Notes: generated by a model from the letters alone, not told the origin. A DNA stretch of 64,000 bases from Sulfurovum sp. TSL1 (GCF_019972135.1 NZ_BPFI01000001.1:355106-419105), one strand, 5' to 3'. Shown: positions 27,236 through 37,187, counted from the first letter of the stretch. Numbers and translations: made by a program.

Positions 27236-28954
27236 ATGGGTAACAGACGTGTAGTGATCGATCCGATCACGAGAATTGAAGGCCATCTGCGTATAGAAGT
27301 AGAAGTGGATGAAAACAATGTGGTACAAAAAGCCTACTCCTCATCCACATTATGGAGAGGTATTGAACTTATTCTCAAAGGGCGTGACCCTAGAGATGCA
27401 GGCCTAATGGCTCAGCGCATCTGCGGTGTTTGTACCTACTCACACTATAAGGCTGGAGTAGAAGCGGTAGAAAATGCATTGGGTGTGGAAGCACCCTACA
27501 ATGCACGATTGGTACGTTCGCTTCTGAATGAATCCCTTTATATGCATGACCATGTGGTGCATTTCTATCACCTGCACGGGCTTGACTGGGTGGATGTGGT
27601 CTCAGCATTGAGTGCTGACCCTGCAAAAGCATCAAAGCTGGCTTTCAAGTATTCCGACTCTCCTATTGCAACAGGTACGGATGAACTGACGGCTGTTCAA
27701 AAAAGAGTCAAAGAGTTTGTTGATAAAGGGCAACTGGGACCGTTCGCCAATGCCTATTGGGGAAACGGCACCTACAAATTCTCTCCCGAACAGAACCTTA
27801 TCGCACTGTCTCACTATCTTAAGGCACTGGAAGTACAGCGTGTAGCCGCACAGATGTTCGCTATCTTTGGTGCAAAACAGCCACATCCTCAAAGTCTTGT
27901 AGTGGGTGGAGTGACCTGTGTGAGAGATATATTGAGTCCTACCCGTCTGGCCCAATGGAAAGAAAAATACAAGATCGTTAAAGATTTTATCGACCGTGCC
28001 TATCAGGCAGATATCATCATGGCTGCAGAAGCCTACGGTACAGAAGAGACCGTACTGGGTGGCGTAGGGGTAAAGAACTTTCTTGCTGCTGATGCATTTA
28101 TGCTGAACCGCACAGAAAATCTTTTCCAAAGCGGATACATTAAAAACGGTGATCTCTCTCAAGTCTATGATATAGATGATATGAAAATAGAAGAGGATGT
28201 AACACATGCCTGGTACAAAGGCACAACGCCGCTTCAACCCTATGATGGGGTCACAGACCCTGAATATACAGGTTTTATAGATGGTGACACCGTCAATGGA
28301 GAAGCAAAGATCATTGATGAAACGCAGAAATACTCATGGGTGAAAGCACCTCGTTATGATGGTGAAGCGATGGAAGTAGGTCCTCTATCTTGTCTGCTCG
28401 TCAATTATGCCAGAGGTAATAAAAAGGTGCAAAATGAAGTCGGCGCCTTCCTCAAACGTACAGGATTGCCAGTGGGGGCACTCTTTACGACACTGGGCAG
28501 AACCGCAGCGAGAATGCTTCAAACTAAATTGATCTCTGACAATGCCATCATAACGTTCAATTCATTGGTGGAAAATATTAAAAGTGATGACAGTACCTAT
28601 ACCAAGTTTGAAATAAACCCTGACAAAGAGTACACAGGACGTTTTATCGGTGAAGTGCCTCGCGGGACACTGAGTCACTGGGTACGTATTAAAAATGGTC
28701 TTATTGAAAACTATCAGGCAGTCGTACCGACAACCTGGAATGCCGGGCCGATGGACGGTAACGGTACAATCGGTCCTTATGAAGCATCTCTGGTAGGATT
28801 AAAACTTGAAGATCCTGCAAAACCGCTTGAAGTTTTGAGGGTCATACACTCTTTTGATCCATGTATGTCCTGTTCTGTGCATGTGATGGATATGAAAGGG
28901 GTAGAACTCAGTGAATTTAAAGTAACCCCTATGAGCAGTGGAGCGGCCTGTTAG
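27236..28954 (+). CDS. hydB: Uptake [NiFe] hydrogenase large subunit
   Basis: A 572-residue subunit carrying the NiFe active site. N-terminal ligands are in QRICGVCTYSH (near residue 60) and the C-terminal ligands in FDPCMSCSVH (near 543-552). The C-terminal tail after that histidine (about 20 residues ending SSGAAC) is the extension removed by the maturation protease, here probably HydD. It follows hydA after three bases, with GGGGGAG ahead. It oxidises H2 in the periplasm together with HydA; the pair crosses the membrane folded by the Tat system using the HydA signal. Confidence 0.96.
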   Translation: MGNRRVVIDPITRIEGHLRIEVEVDENNVVQKAYSSSTLWRGIELILKGRDPRDAGLMAQRICGVCTYSHYKAGVEAVENALGVEAPYNARLVRSLLNESLYMHDHVVHFYHLHGLDWVDVVSALSADPAKASKLAFKYSDSPIATGTDELTAVQKRVKEFVDKGQLGPFANAYWGNGTYKFSPEQNLIALSHYLKALEVQRVAAQMFAIFGAKQPHPQSLVVGGVTCVRDILSPTRLAQWKEKYKIVKDFIDRAYQADIIMAAEAYGTEETVLGGVGVKNFLAADAFMLNRTENLFQSGYIKNGDLSQVYDIDDMKIEEDVTHAWYKGTTPLQPYDGVTDPEYTGFIDGDTVNGEAKIIDETQKYSWVKAPRYDGEAMEVGPLSCLLVNYARGNKKVQNEVGAFLKRTGLPVGALFTTLGRTAARMLQTKLISDNAIITFNSLVENIKSDDSTYTKFEINPDKEYTGRFIGEVPRGTLSHWVRIKNGLIENYQAVVPTTWNAGPMDGNGTIGPYEASLVGLKLEDPAKPLEVLRVIHSFDPCMSCSVHVMDMKGVELSEFKVTPMSSGAAC

Positions 28955-29000
28955 GGGATTAAATGAAAATGTTCATACAGATAAACGAGAAGGAGTAACC

Positions 29001-29705
29001 GTGGGACAACCAGAAAAATATACGTCAGACCATCCTGATTTTGTCTATAGTGCTATCAATCGCATCCTCCACTGGATAAGGGCGCTTGTGATAACTGGCC
29101 TTATCATCACAGGTTTTTACATCGCTGAACCTTACCTTTCCTCAAAAGGTTCAAGCGATATACTGATCTATGGAGAGTGGTCTATGTGGCACTTTATCCT
29201 GGGTTTCATCCTTATCTCTTCAGGGTTGTTAAGGATCTATCTTTTCTTTTTTGGAAACGACAGTGGAAGAGAGCTGAGTTCGCTCAAGGATGTCTTGAGT
29301 ATCAAGTCCTGGATCACGCAGTTGAAATCTTACTTTTTTATCGGGGAGTTGCGTAAAAAAGGTTTTTATGGTCCTTTACAGTTCATTATTTACACGGCTA
29401 TTATGATCCTGGTTGTTTTGGCTTCGATCACAGGATTGATCCTGTATGTCCATGTCTATCATCAGGGAATAGGTGGCTTACTCTATGAACCTATGCGCGT
29501 GATTGAAGCATGGATGGGTGGCCTTGCCAATGTCCGCTATATTCACCATATTACAATGTGGGGTTTTTTGATCTTTATTCCTATACATATCTATATGGTC
29601 GTCTGGTCTGCGGTTCGATTCAAGCATGGTGCACTGGATGTGATGTTCACAGGTTATGACTACCATCTGAAAAAAAAGCAAGAAGAGAAAGAAGAGAATA
29701 CGTGA
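29001..29705 (+). CDS. hydC: Hydrogenase cytochrome b subunit
   Basis: A 234-residue membrane protein, placed at the GTG at 29001 because AAGGAG sits six bases before it; the earlier in-frame start at 28938 lies within hydB and has no site. It has four to five hydrophobic helices with histidines in positions typical of the HupC/HydC di-heme family (NRILHWIRALVI at the first helix, HHITMWGFLIFIPIHIYMVV near the end). It takes electrons from HydA and passes them to menaquinone. Its stop overlaps the start of hydD by four bases (GTGA). Confidence 0.92.
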   Translation: MGQPEKYTSDHPDFVYSAINRILHWIRALVITGLIITGFYIAEPYLSSKGSSDILIYGEWSMWHFILGFILISSGLLRIYLFFFGNDSGRELSSLKDVLSIKSWITQLKSYFFIGELRKKGFYGPLQFIIYTAIMILVVLASITGLILYVHVYHQGIGGLLYEPMRVIEAWMGGLANVRYIHHITMWGFLIFIPIHIYMVVWSAVRFKHGALDVMFTGYDYHLKKKQEEKEENT

Positions 29706-30250
29706 AAATACTACTACTAGGCATAGGTAACCTGCTTTTTGGGGACGAGGGCATAGGTGTCCATTTCATCAATTATATAGGAGAGAAATACCGTTTTGAA
29801 GGTGAACCAAAGATCGATCTGGTGGATGGAGGAACCCTGGCACAAAGACTCATACCTATTATTGTAGAGTATGATCATGTGATCATTGTTGATACGATCA
29901 ATGCTCCGGGCGTACAGGCGGGTGAAGTCTACTTCTTTGATTTTGATGCTATACCTGATACTGTAGACTGGCAGGGAAGTGCACATGAAGTTGAAATGCT
30001 GCAGACCCTCAATATGATGGACCTTGCAGGTGATCGTCCGACTACGATGATCATGGGAGTCGTACCCACAGTAATAGAAGCCACAGAATTCTCTCTTTCT
30101 GAAGGTGTGGCTGCCGCTGTACCACTGATGGAAAAGACACTGCTGCATTACTTAAAGAGCATGGGGATCGATGCGGTGAAAAAAGCTGAAGTCGATATAC
30201 AGGCCATTCTCCCAAATTCATATAGGGTACTTGATGCATATTGCATTTAA
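29702..30250 (+). CDS. hydD: Hydrogenase maturation endopeptidase
   Basis: A 182-residue protease of the HyaD/HupD family starting at a GTG. The nickel-sensing acidic motif is in GIGNLLFGDEGIG (residues 7-19), with VDTINAPG near 66 and a late histidine in GSAHEVEML. These proteases sense nickel in the large subunit and remove its C-terminal tail. It overlaps hydC by four bases and hydE by about 17, so the whole hydA-E set is one operon. Confidence 0.93.
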   Translation: MKILLLGIGNLLFGDEGIGVHFINYIGEKYRFEGEPKIDLVDGGTLAQRLIPIIVEYDHVIIVDTINAPGVQAGEVYFFDFDAIPDTVDWQGSAHEVEMLQTLNMMDLAGDRPTTMIMGVVPTVIEATEFSLSEGVAAAVPLMEKTLLHYLKSMGIDAVKKAEVDIQAILPNSYRVLDAYCI

Positions 30251-32024
30251 ATTTAGATACACCCATAGTAATGGGTTGTTCGCACGGCTGTTATACCGCA
30301 TCAATGAACTCTCAAATCTGCCGCTTTCACTGCATCAAAATGGTACAGAGTTCAGGATAGAAGCTTCAGGTGACCAAACAAGTTTAGAGGCACTGGCGGA
30401 ACAAATAGCCTCACTCGTACCCCAATCTCTCTTTTTGGAAGCGTACAAGATAGAAGAGGCTGACACTGAGGAAGCTTCTGAGATACTCTCTAAGAATGAT
30501 ACTCCATATGAAGTGCCCTATTGTCCTGAATGCCAGGAAAAAGTGATCAACACATTAAATCCCTTTCATCTATGTACTGTTTGCGGGTTCAGCGAAGTGT
30601 CTATTTCTATGGATGATCTCACTAGATATACAGGCATCACAGCAACTACAGATGAGGACTTTTTTCTGCAGTTGGCAACTGCTTTAAAGGAGACAGGGGA
30701 ATTGACCTTGCCCACCTATAATGGTACACGCCGCTTTGCTTTGTTACATACAAAGGAGCAGAACGGGCAGGGTATTCTTTTTTGTGATCCTACAGATATT
30801 TCCGATAAATTTCTTATCACGCAAGGTGAACTCGATAGCTTGATGACGGTGGAAAAACCTTCCATACGTTTGAAACCGAAATTGAGGTTTCGTTCTGAAC
30901 ATGAACTAAATAAACCGTTTTACCCGGTTTTTTTCGCAGATGATAAGATCACTTTGGCTCTCTCCACAGCACTCAAAAGCAAAGGCATCGATGCAGTCTA
31001 TTGCGACTGTCTATCGACACTGCGTGTTGCAACCGCACTGGATGAACAGATGATCATTACATCAGGTCGTGATATGCTTCCATGTTCTATGGATATCCCT
31101 TTAAAACAACCTTCTTTCTGTGACTATAACGGTTTCCAAGCCTATGGAGATGCAAATGGCTTACAGTTGAACAAAGTACTTCACTTAGAAAAACCAACGA
31201 TACACTATATTGCAAACCATGAAACACCTAACGTTGCCAACGCGATACGTTTTGAACCTGCACATGCCGCCATGCGTTCCATTGTACTTGAACATGGACT
31301 GGGAGGAGAAGCTCTCTGCGGGATACATTTCAGCCGGGTTCATCCATCTCATATCTTCTCTTTTTCCACCAAAATAGGCTATACCCCTATGGTACTCTTC
31401 AGAGATAATGCCATCACACAACCAAATCAGTTGTTAGAAGCGATCAAAACTATGGACGAGGGTGGTATGCGTCTGGTGAACAATTTCCAAAAACGTTTTC
31501 CTGCCCTCTATGATACGATCGAACAAGTGGAGTTTACCTCCCATACCGATATTTCTGACATTACCAAAATATGGTCTATGGCAGCTGTTTTTATCGGCTT
31601 GTATGCAGGGAGTGATGCACTGGAGTCATGCGAAAAACTTGAGTCGACTGCTATTGAATTCAACGGTAAATCCGGTCCTCGTATCGATTATAAGGTCATA
31701 AGCACAGAAGAGGGATACCAGCTTGACCCGAGGCTTGCCATCCGTTCTGCCATGAGTTTCAAACTTGCCGGCCTTGATGACTATCTTCTGAGTTTTGGTT
31801 TTATTGATTCTTTGGCAGACTTTATTGCACTGCAGGCTGAAAATGCGGATGCAAATATAGGGATCCGCGGTGTGACACTCAGCGGTGGGTTATTTGAAAA
31901 CCGTCAATTGTTGATGCGTGCCTATAATGCTCTGAGCGTCAATTATCCGATCTACAGAAACAAGCGTTTGAGCATAGACGATGCCAATGTCGCATTCGGA
32001 GCGATCACCCTTGGAAGTGAATAA
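30234..32024 (+). CDS. hydE: HypF-related hydrogenase assembly protein HydE
   Basis: A 596-residue protein starting at the ATG at 30234 (AGGG eight bases before). A C4 zinc finger (CPECQEKV and CTVCGF, about 95-125) and a C-terminal Kae1/HypF-like region (FSMAAVFIGLYAG-like stretch, then VTLSGGLFENRQLL near 555) recall HypF, but the acylphosphatase domain and the full YrdC-type carbamoyl-AMP domain are not visible. Position after the protease matches hydE of Wolinella succinogenes and Helicobacter pylori, where the gene is linked to hydrogenase maturation. The chemical role is unknown. It precedes hypF with a short overlap. Not to be confused with the [FeFe] maturase HydE. Confidence 0.75.
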   Translation: MHIAFKFRYTHSNGLFARLLYRINELSNLPLSLHQNGTEFRIEASGDQTSLEALAEQIASLVPQSLFLEAYKIEEADTEEASEILSKNDTPYEVPYCPECQEKVINTLNPFHLCTVCGFSEVSISMDDLTRYTGITATTDEDFFLQLATALKETGELTLPTYNGTRRFALLHTKEQNGQGILFCDPTDISDKFLITQGELDSLMTVEKPSIRLKPKLRFRSEHELNKPFYPVFFADDKITLALSTALKSKGIDAVYCDCLSTLRVATALDEQMIITSGRDMLPCSMDIPLKQPSFCDYNGFQAYGDANGLQLNKVLHLEKPTIHYIANHETPNVANAIRFEPAHAAMRSIVLEHGLGGEALCGIHFSRVHPSHIFSFSTKIGYTPMVLFRDNAITQPNQLLEAIKTMDEGGMRLVNNFQKRFPALYDTIEQVEFTSHTDISDITKIWSMAAVFIGLYAGSDALESCEKLESTAIEFNGKSGPRIDYKVISTEEGYQLDPRLAIRSAMSFKLAGLDDYLLSFGFIDSLADFIALQAENADANIGIRGVTLSGGLFENRQLLMRAYNALSVNYPIYRNKRLSIDDANVAFGAITLGSE

Positions 32025-34278
32025 AAAACTCGACATCACAGGGATCGTACAAGGCGTAGGTTTTCGTCCTTTCGTCTACCAGCTCGCGGACCGTTTCCAT
32101 CTGAACGGATCCATATGTAACACTGCATCCGGGGTAAAGATAGAGCTTGAGGGTCAAGAGCATGCCATTGATGCTTTTACAGATGCACTCTATGAAGAAT
32201 TGCCTCCTTTAGCACGTATTGATGCATTCTCAAGTGAAAATGCACCGTATGTCGGTCATACAACTTTTCAAATTCTTCAAAGTGAAACAGAAAATCAGAA
32301 ATCCACTTTAGTCTCTCCTGATATAGCGATCTGTAAACATTGTCTGCAGGAGATGCATGATCCAACCAATAGACGATATGCCTATCCTTTTATCAACTGT
32401 ACAGACTGTGGACCGCGTTACAGCATCATAGAAACACTACCCTATGACAGACCCAACACGTCTATGCATGTTTTCAGGATGTGCAAATCATGCAGGAAAG
32501 AGTATACGGATCCCTTGAATCGACGTTTTCATGCACAGCCTATCAGCTGTCCTGACTGCGGGCCCACGCTTAGATTACTTGATAACAGCGATAAAGTCTT
32601 AGAAGAGGGAAATGACACTATAAAAACAACTGCTGAGGCCATCAAAAAAGGTGCTATTGTCGCAGTCAAAGGACTTGGAGGATTTCATCTGATCTGTGAT
32701 GCGACCAGCACCCATGCCGTTGAAAAATTGAGAAGAAGGAAACAAAGGCCACTCAAGCCTTTTGCTGTAATGTTTCCGGATATCGAAAATATCAAAGCTT
32801 CTGCAGAAGTATCTCCAAGGGAAGCAGAACTGATCACTTCGAAAGAAAAACCTATCGTGATCGTTCCTCAAAGAGAAGAGAGTTCTATCTCTTCTCTTGT
32901 AGCACCGGGTATCGATCGTATCGGTGTTTTTCTTCCTTATACACCTTTGCATCATCTTTTGCTCAGAGAGCTCAATGTCCCTCTTGTCGCCACAAGTGCG
33001 AATCTGAGCGATGAGCCGATCATACGGGACAGTGTTGAGTTACTTGAAAAACTTGGCCCGGTTATTGACCTGGTACTCGACCATGACCGTGATATACGCA
33101 ATGCAAATGATGACAGTGTGGTGCAAATGGCAGGAGATGAGAAGATCACGCTTCGTATGTCCAGAGGCTATGCACCCAAAAGCATAAAGCTGCCATTGAA
33201 GAGTAAGAAAAAGATTCTTGCTGTCGGAGCCAATCAAAAGAACAGTATGGCTTTGGTCTTTGATGATACGCTTGTGATGACTCCCTACATCGGTGATCTG
33301 AATTCACTGGAAGCCTTCGAATATTTTGAACGTACACTGCGCTCTTTTAAACGCTTTTATGATTTTGAACCTGATGTCATCGTCTATGACAAGCATCCGG
33401 AATATATGACCACAAAGTGGGTGAATGAATCACAAAAAGAAAACCCTGAGTTACAAGCTATTGAAGTCCAGCACCATTATGCTCATCTACTTGCAGCGAT
33501 GGGAGAACATCAGATTGATGGAAAGGTGTTGGGCTTTGCATTTGATGGAACAGGCTATGGTGATGACGGAAACATATGGGGCGGGGAAGTGATGATAGCG
33601 GATCAGCAGAACTATGAACGTATCGTATCCCTTGCATCTTTTCGTCTTCTGGGAGGAGAAAAGGCCATTAAGGAGCCACGCAGAACTGCACTTTCGCTCT
33701 TGTTTGAAACCTATACACTGGATGAGATAGTTACACTTAAGATACCGCTACTACAGCAGTTTTCTGATGAAGAGATCCTTATGCTCCATAAGGTATGGGA
33801 GAAGGGTATCAATGCTCCATTGTGCAGTTCTATGGGAAGACTCTTTGATGCGGTGGCAAGCTTTGCAGACATTGTACATCTGTCAAGTTTTGAAGGAGAA
33901 AGCGGCTTGCGCATGGAACAGTATGTCGACGAGAATATCACTGACATCTTTGAGTTTGAGATAAAAAGTGGCACCATAAACCTGCAATCCATGGTAAGAT
34001 CCATGGTCAAAATGAACGATAAACAACAGATGGTCTCCACCTTTTTCAATACGATCACAGAGATCATTTTTCATATCGCTCGGAAACATCCTGCACTTCC
34101 GCTGGTTTTTTCCGGAGGTGTTTTCCAGAATAAAGTACTGGTGGAGAAAATAAGCAGTCGCTGTAAAGTAGAGAACCGTACCTTTTATTTTCAAAATGAA
34201 ACAGCGATCAATGATGGAGGTATTGCATTCGGACAGGCATGGTATGCCTTGCATGATTACTCAACACAAAACGCATGA
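32017..34278 (+). CDS. hypF: Carbamoyltransferase HypF
   Basis: About 753 residues when started at the GTG at 32017; the frame is open to an ATG at 31981, and neither start has a clear Shine-Dalgarno. Domains in order: acylphosphatase (GIVQGVGFRPFVYQL, about 8-22), two C4 zinc fingers (CKHCLQEM with CTDCGPRYS, and CKSCRKEY with CPDCGPT), YrdC-like carbamoyl-adenylate domain (AVKGLGGFHLICDAT), and the Kae1-like transferase (EVQHHYAHLLA, AFDGTGYGDDG, LVFSGGVFQNKVL). It makes the carbamoyl group that becomes cyanide ligands of the Fe(CN)2CO centre, passing it to HypE. Confidence 0.93.
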   Translation: MNKKLDITGIVQGVGFRPFVYQLADRFHLNGSICNTASGVKIELEGQEHAIDAFTDALYEELPPLARIDAFSSENAPYVGHTTFQILQSETENQKSTLVSPDIAICKHCLQEMHDPTNRRYAYPFINCTDCGPRYSIIETLPYDRPNTSMHVFRMCKSCRKEYTDPLNRRFHAQPISCPDCGPTLRLLDNSDKVLEEGNDTIKTTAEAIKKGAIVAVKGLGGFHLICDATSTHAVEKLRRRKQRPLKPFAVMFPDIENIKASAEVSPREAELITSKEKPIVIVPQREESSISSLVAPGIDRIGVFLPYTPLHHLLLRELNVPLVATSANLSDEPIIRDSVELLEKLGPVIDLVLDHDRDIRNANDDSVVQMAGDEKITLRMSRGYAPKSIKLPLKSKKKILAVGANQKNSMALVFDDTLVMTPYIGDLNSLEAFEYFERTLRSFKRFYDFEPDVIVYDKHPEYMTTKWVNESQKENPELQAIEVQHHYAHLLAAMGEHQIDGKVLGFAFDGTGYGDDGNIWGGEVMIADQQNYERIVSLASFRLLGGEKAIKEPRRTALSLLFETYTLDEIVTLKIPLLQQFSDEEILMLHKVWEKGINAPLCSSMGRLFDAVASFADIVHLSSFEGESGLRMEQYVDENITDIFEFEIKSGTINLQSMVRSMVKMNDKQQMVSTFFNTITEIIFHIARKHPALPLVFSGGVFQNKVLVEKISSRCKVENRTFYFQNETAINDGGIAFGQAWYALHDYSTQNA

Positions 34279-34319
34279 TCAAGATACCAATCTTTAAACA
34301 CAATTTTATGAAAAGACTC

Positions 34320-34325
34320 TATAAT
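34320..34325 (+). promoter_or_regulatory. Internal -10 box ahead of the nickel permease and hypBCDEA
   Basis: A perfect TATAAT lies 21 bases before the permease ATG, in the only sizeable gap (68 bp) between hypF and the rest of the maturation genes. A start near 34332 would leave room for the AAGGAAGG ribosome site. It suggests that nickel uptake and Hyp expression can be set apart from the structural genes. Confidence 0.45.
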
Positions 34326-34346
34326 TAAAACTATAAGGAAGGTAAG

Positions 34347-34985
34347 ATGGAAGCTGGCTTATTACTCATTTTCTGGTATGGCATATTACATGCATTCGGT
34401 CCTGATCATCTTACCGCCATTGCTGATTTTTCCATAGGAAAAGATAAACCAAAAACCTTGTTGATCACGGCACTCTTTGCCGTAGGTCATGGCCTCAGTC
34501 TTTTTATCTTTGCAAAAATACTTCAACATACTGCATTATCTGAAGAAATTTTAGCCTATGGAGATATGATCTCCGCCTTAGTGATCATTGGTATAGGTAT
34601 CTATTTGCTTCTTATGGTCTTTACAGATCGTATTCAACTTCGAAAACATACCCATGGTAAAAAAGTGCATATACACATTTGGTTCGGAAAATCACATGAA
34701 CACCATGCTATAGAGAACAGTTCTTCATTTTCACTGGGACTTTTAATGGGAGCAGGAGGTGTGAGAGGTATGCTGATCACACTGGGTGCTGTTCAGGGTG
34801 GCAGTGTAGATCTATCGATGGTAGCTCTTTTTACACTGGGGGTCATGCTGGTATTTTTTGCATTTGGACTGTTGATACTCTATATCAATCAAAGCTTTTT
34901 AGGTACTCTACAAAACGTAAGAAGAGCATTTGCAACGGCCGGTTTGGTTTCACTGCTTGTAGGAACCAATATATTATTAGGATAA
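34347..34985 (+). CDS. Nickel/cobalt permease, NicO/RcnA-like
   Basis: A 212-residue protein with about six hydrophobic helices. The first helix has HAFGPDHLTAI (about 15-25), the HxxxxDH-type metal signature of NiCoT/NicO carriers, and a second histidine is in AVGHGLSLF (~46). A His-rich loop (RKHTHGKKVHIHIWFG and SHEHH) lies between helices three and four, likely binding metal before transport. Sitting between hypF and hypB, it most likely provides nickel for hydrogenase, though RcnA-like proteins can also export. Direction of transport is inferred from context. Confidence 0.75.
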   Translation: MEAGLLLIFWYGILHAFGPDHLTAIADFSIGKDKPKTLLITALFAVGHGLSLFIFAKILQHTALSEEILAYGDMISALVIIGIGIYLLLMVFTDRIQLRKHTHGKKVHIHIWFGKSHEHHAIENSSSFSLGLLMGAGGVRGMLITLGAVQGGSVDLSMVALFTLGVMLVFFAFGLLILYINQSFLGTLQNVRRAFATAGLVSLLVGTNILLG

Positions 34986-34994
34986 AGGAAAAAT

Positions 34995-35777
34995 ATGTGT
35001 ACAGATTGCGGGTGTAGTATAACAGAGAGTGTGATGGAACACAGCCATGAGGGGAATGGTCATGAGCATTCACATCAGCATCAAAAAGCACATGAGCATT
35101 TACATCACAACCCTCAGCTCAATGATGCCAAGACCATCTCGGTCATTCAAAAGATCCTGGATAAAAATGACCATGAAGCAGAGCATAACAGACAACATTT
35201 TAACAACAAGGGTATCTTGGGTATCAACCTTATGAGCAGCCCGGGAAGCGGGAAAACCACACTCTTGGAGCATATGGCAGATGTAGCAGATTTCAAATTC
35301 GGTGTGGTTGAGGGTGACTTGGAAACCAGTAAAGATGCCCAGAGGCTTCAAGCAAAAGGCATTCCTGCAATGCAGATACAGACTGGTTCAGCGTGCCACC
35401 TGGATGCTTTTATGGTGCACAAAGGTCTGCATGATATGCCACTGGATGAGTTGGATGTATGCTTTGTGGAAAATGTAGGGAACCTGGTCTGTCCTGCCTC
35501 ATATGATGTGGGTACACATTTGAACATTGTACTGGTCTCTATACCCGAAGGGGAAGACAAGATAGCCAAATACCCAGTCATGTTCCGTCAGGCAGACCTT
35601 GTTCTCATCACGAAAACAGACCTTCTTCCATACTTCAAGTATGATATTGAAAATGAAAAAGCCCAGGCCAGACGCATCAAACCCAATGTGGATATCCTGG
35701 AGGTCAATGTCAATGATAAAGAATCTATTCGTTCCGTTGTAGAGTGGATCAATTTCAAACGAAAAATGAGAGGATAA
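34995..35777 (+). CDS. hypB: Hydrogenase nickel-insertion GTPase HypB
   Basis: A 260-residue protein. The N-terminus has a CTDCGC metal site (high-affinity Ni site of HypB) followed by a His-rich stretch (HEHSHQHQKAHEHLHH, about 22-37). The G-domain shows the P-loop SSPGSGKTTLL (near 75), GDLETSKDA and the base motif ITKTDLL. It delivers nickel to the large subunit with HypA, driven by GTP. It follows the permease by nine bases and precedes hypC by one. Confidence 0.96.
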   Translation: MCTDCGCSITESVMEHSHEGNGHEHSHQHQKAHEHLHHNPQLNDAKTISVIQKILDKNDHEAEHNRQHFNNKGILGINLMSSPGSGKTTLLEHMADVADFKFGVVEGDLETSKDAQRLQAKGIPAMQIQTGSACHLDAFMVHKGLHDMPLDELDVCFVENVGNLVCPASYDVGTHLNIVLVSIPEGEDKIAKYPVMFRQADLVLITKTDLLPYFKYDIENEKAQARRIKPNVDILEVNVNDKESIRSVVEWINFKRKMRG

Positions 35778-35778
35778 T

Positions 35779-36066
35779 ATGTGTCTCTCCATACCCTCAA
35801 AAGTGGTTGAAATCGATGAGTGCAATATGGCCACGGTCGATACCATGGGGATCAAGCGTCATGTCAGCCTTGATCTCATAGCGGATGAGATCCATATAGG
35901 AGACTACATACTCATCCATGTCGGTTTTGCCATGAACAAAATAGATGAAGAGGAAGCGCTGCAAAGTTTAGAGCTTTATCGAGAAATGCTTGAAGCCATG
36001 GAAGAGGAAGAGAGACGTCAGGTCATTGAATCTGATGATAATTGTGAGAATCGGACCCAAGCATGA
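35779..36066 (+). CDS. hypC: Hydrogenase chaperone HypC
   Basis: A 95-residue HypC/HupF-family protein. The essential N-terminal cysteine is in MCLSIPSKVVEID, and VGDYILIHVGFAMNKIDEEEA-like residues follow (about 45-65). The C-terminal 25 residues are acidic and poorly conserved. It binds HypD during assembly of the Fe(CN)2CO group and escorts the iron centre to HydB. Its stop overlaps the ATG of hypD by four bases. Confidence 0.95.
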   Translation: MCLSIPSKVVEIDECNMATVDTMGIKRHVSLDLIADEIHIGDYILIHVGFAMNKIDEEEALQSLELYREMLEAMEEEERRQVIESDDNCENRTQA

Positions 36067-37187
36067 GTGAACTTCAGCTTAAAGATCTGTATGACGGCTT
36101 TCGAGATCCTGATGTGATCAAAGCCCTGGCTAAGAGCATTATAGATGAGGCAAAGCATTTAAAAGAACCGTTAAAACTCATGGAAGTCTGCGGCGGGCAT
36201 ACCCATACCATTATGAAATACGGCCTCAAGCAGCTGCTTCCTGACCGTATAGATTTTATACATGGTCCTGGCTGCCCGGTGTGTATCATGCCAAAAGAAC
36301 GCATCGATCATGCCATTACCCTGGCACAGATGTCAGATACCATTTTACTGACCCTGGGTGATATGATACGTGTACCGGGATCTAAAAGTTCTTTGGCTGT
36401 GGAACGGGCCAATGGGTATGATATACGAGCACTTTATTCTCCTTTGGATGCGCTCAGGATCGCACGTGAGAACCCGGACAAAAAAGTTGTTTTCTTTGCC
36501 ATAGGTTTTGAAACAACCACCCCTATGACAGCAGCACTTCTTGAGCTGGTGGAGAAACAGGGTATCACTAATCTCTATTTTCATATCAATCATGTGCTTG
36601 TGCCTCCCGCAGTGGATGCCATCATGGCAGATGGTCAGGCAAAGATCAATGCATTTATAGGTCCTGCTCATGTCAGCGTGATCAGTGGAGCGAAGATCTA
36701 TCAGCCATTACCGGAAAAATACAGTACACCTGTGGTTGTCAGCGGATTTGAGCCTATTGATGTCTTGCAGAGTATTTTGATGATCGTGAGACAAAAGAAT
36801 GAAGCACGCTGTGAGATGGAGATTCAATACAGCCGTTCTGTCACACTGGAGGGCAATACTAAAGCACAGGAAATGATCGAAAAATTCATGGAACCCCGTG
36901 TACATTTTCGCTGGCGCGGCATAGGTGACATTCCCTATAGTGCATTGGCTTTAAAAGCACAGTATGCTGCGTATGATGCCGAGAAAATATTTGCCGATAT
37001 TCTTCCAACAGAGCCTATTGATGATCATAAACTCTGTATATGCGGTACCATACTCAAGGGATTGGCCAAACCGAATGACTGTCAAGTCTTTGGAACGGCC
37101 TGTACGCCAAATACACCTATGGGAAGCTGTATGGTAAGCTCAGAGGGTGCCTGTAATGCCTACTACCGATATGGAGCCATTAAATGA
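36063..37187 (+). CDS. hypD: Hydrogenase iron-centre assembly protein HypD
   Basis: A 374-residue protein. It shows MEVCGGHTHTIMKYGL (about 40-55), the cysteine motif GPGCPVCIMP (about 68-77), GFETTTPMTAALL near 148 and the C-terminal FeS ligands in CICGTILKGLAKPNDCQVFG and GTACTPNTPMGSCMVSSEGAC. It holds a [4Fe-4S] cluster and builds the Fe(CN)2CO unit with HypC. It is overlapped by hypC and hypE by four bases each. Confidence 0.96.
   Translation: MSELQLKDLYDGFRDPDVIKALAKSIIDEAKHLKEPLKLMEVCGGHTHTIMKYGLKQLLPDRIDFIHGPGCPVCIMPKERIDHAITLAQMSDTILLTLGDMIRVPGSKSSLAVERANGYDIRALYSPLDALRIARENPDKKVVFFAIGFETTTPMTAALLELVEKQGITNLYFHINHVLVPPAVDAIMADGQAKINAFIGPAHVSVISGAKIYQPLPEKYSTPVVVSGFEPIDVLQSILMIVRQKNEARCEMEIQYSRSVTLEGNTKAQEMIEKFMEPRVHFRWRGIGDIPYSALALKAQYAAYDAEKIFADILPTEPIDDHKLCICGTILKGLAKPNDCQVFGTACTPNTPMGSCMVSSEGACNAYYRYGAIK

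Noticed and set aside
31981-32016. HypF start at the ATG at 31981
   Set aside because: It lies well inside hydE without a ribosome site; the GTG at 32017 is nearer the conserved acylphosphatase start, although the choice is not certain.
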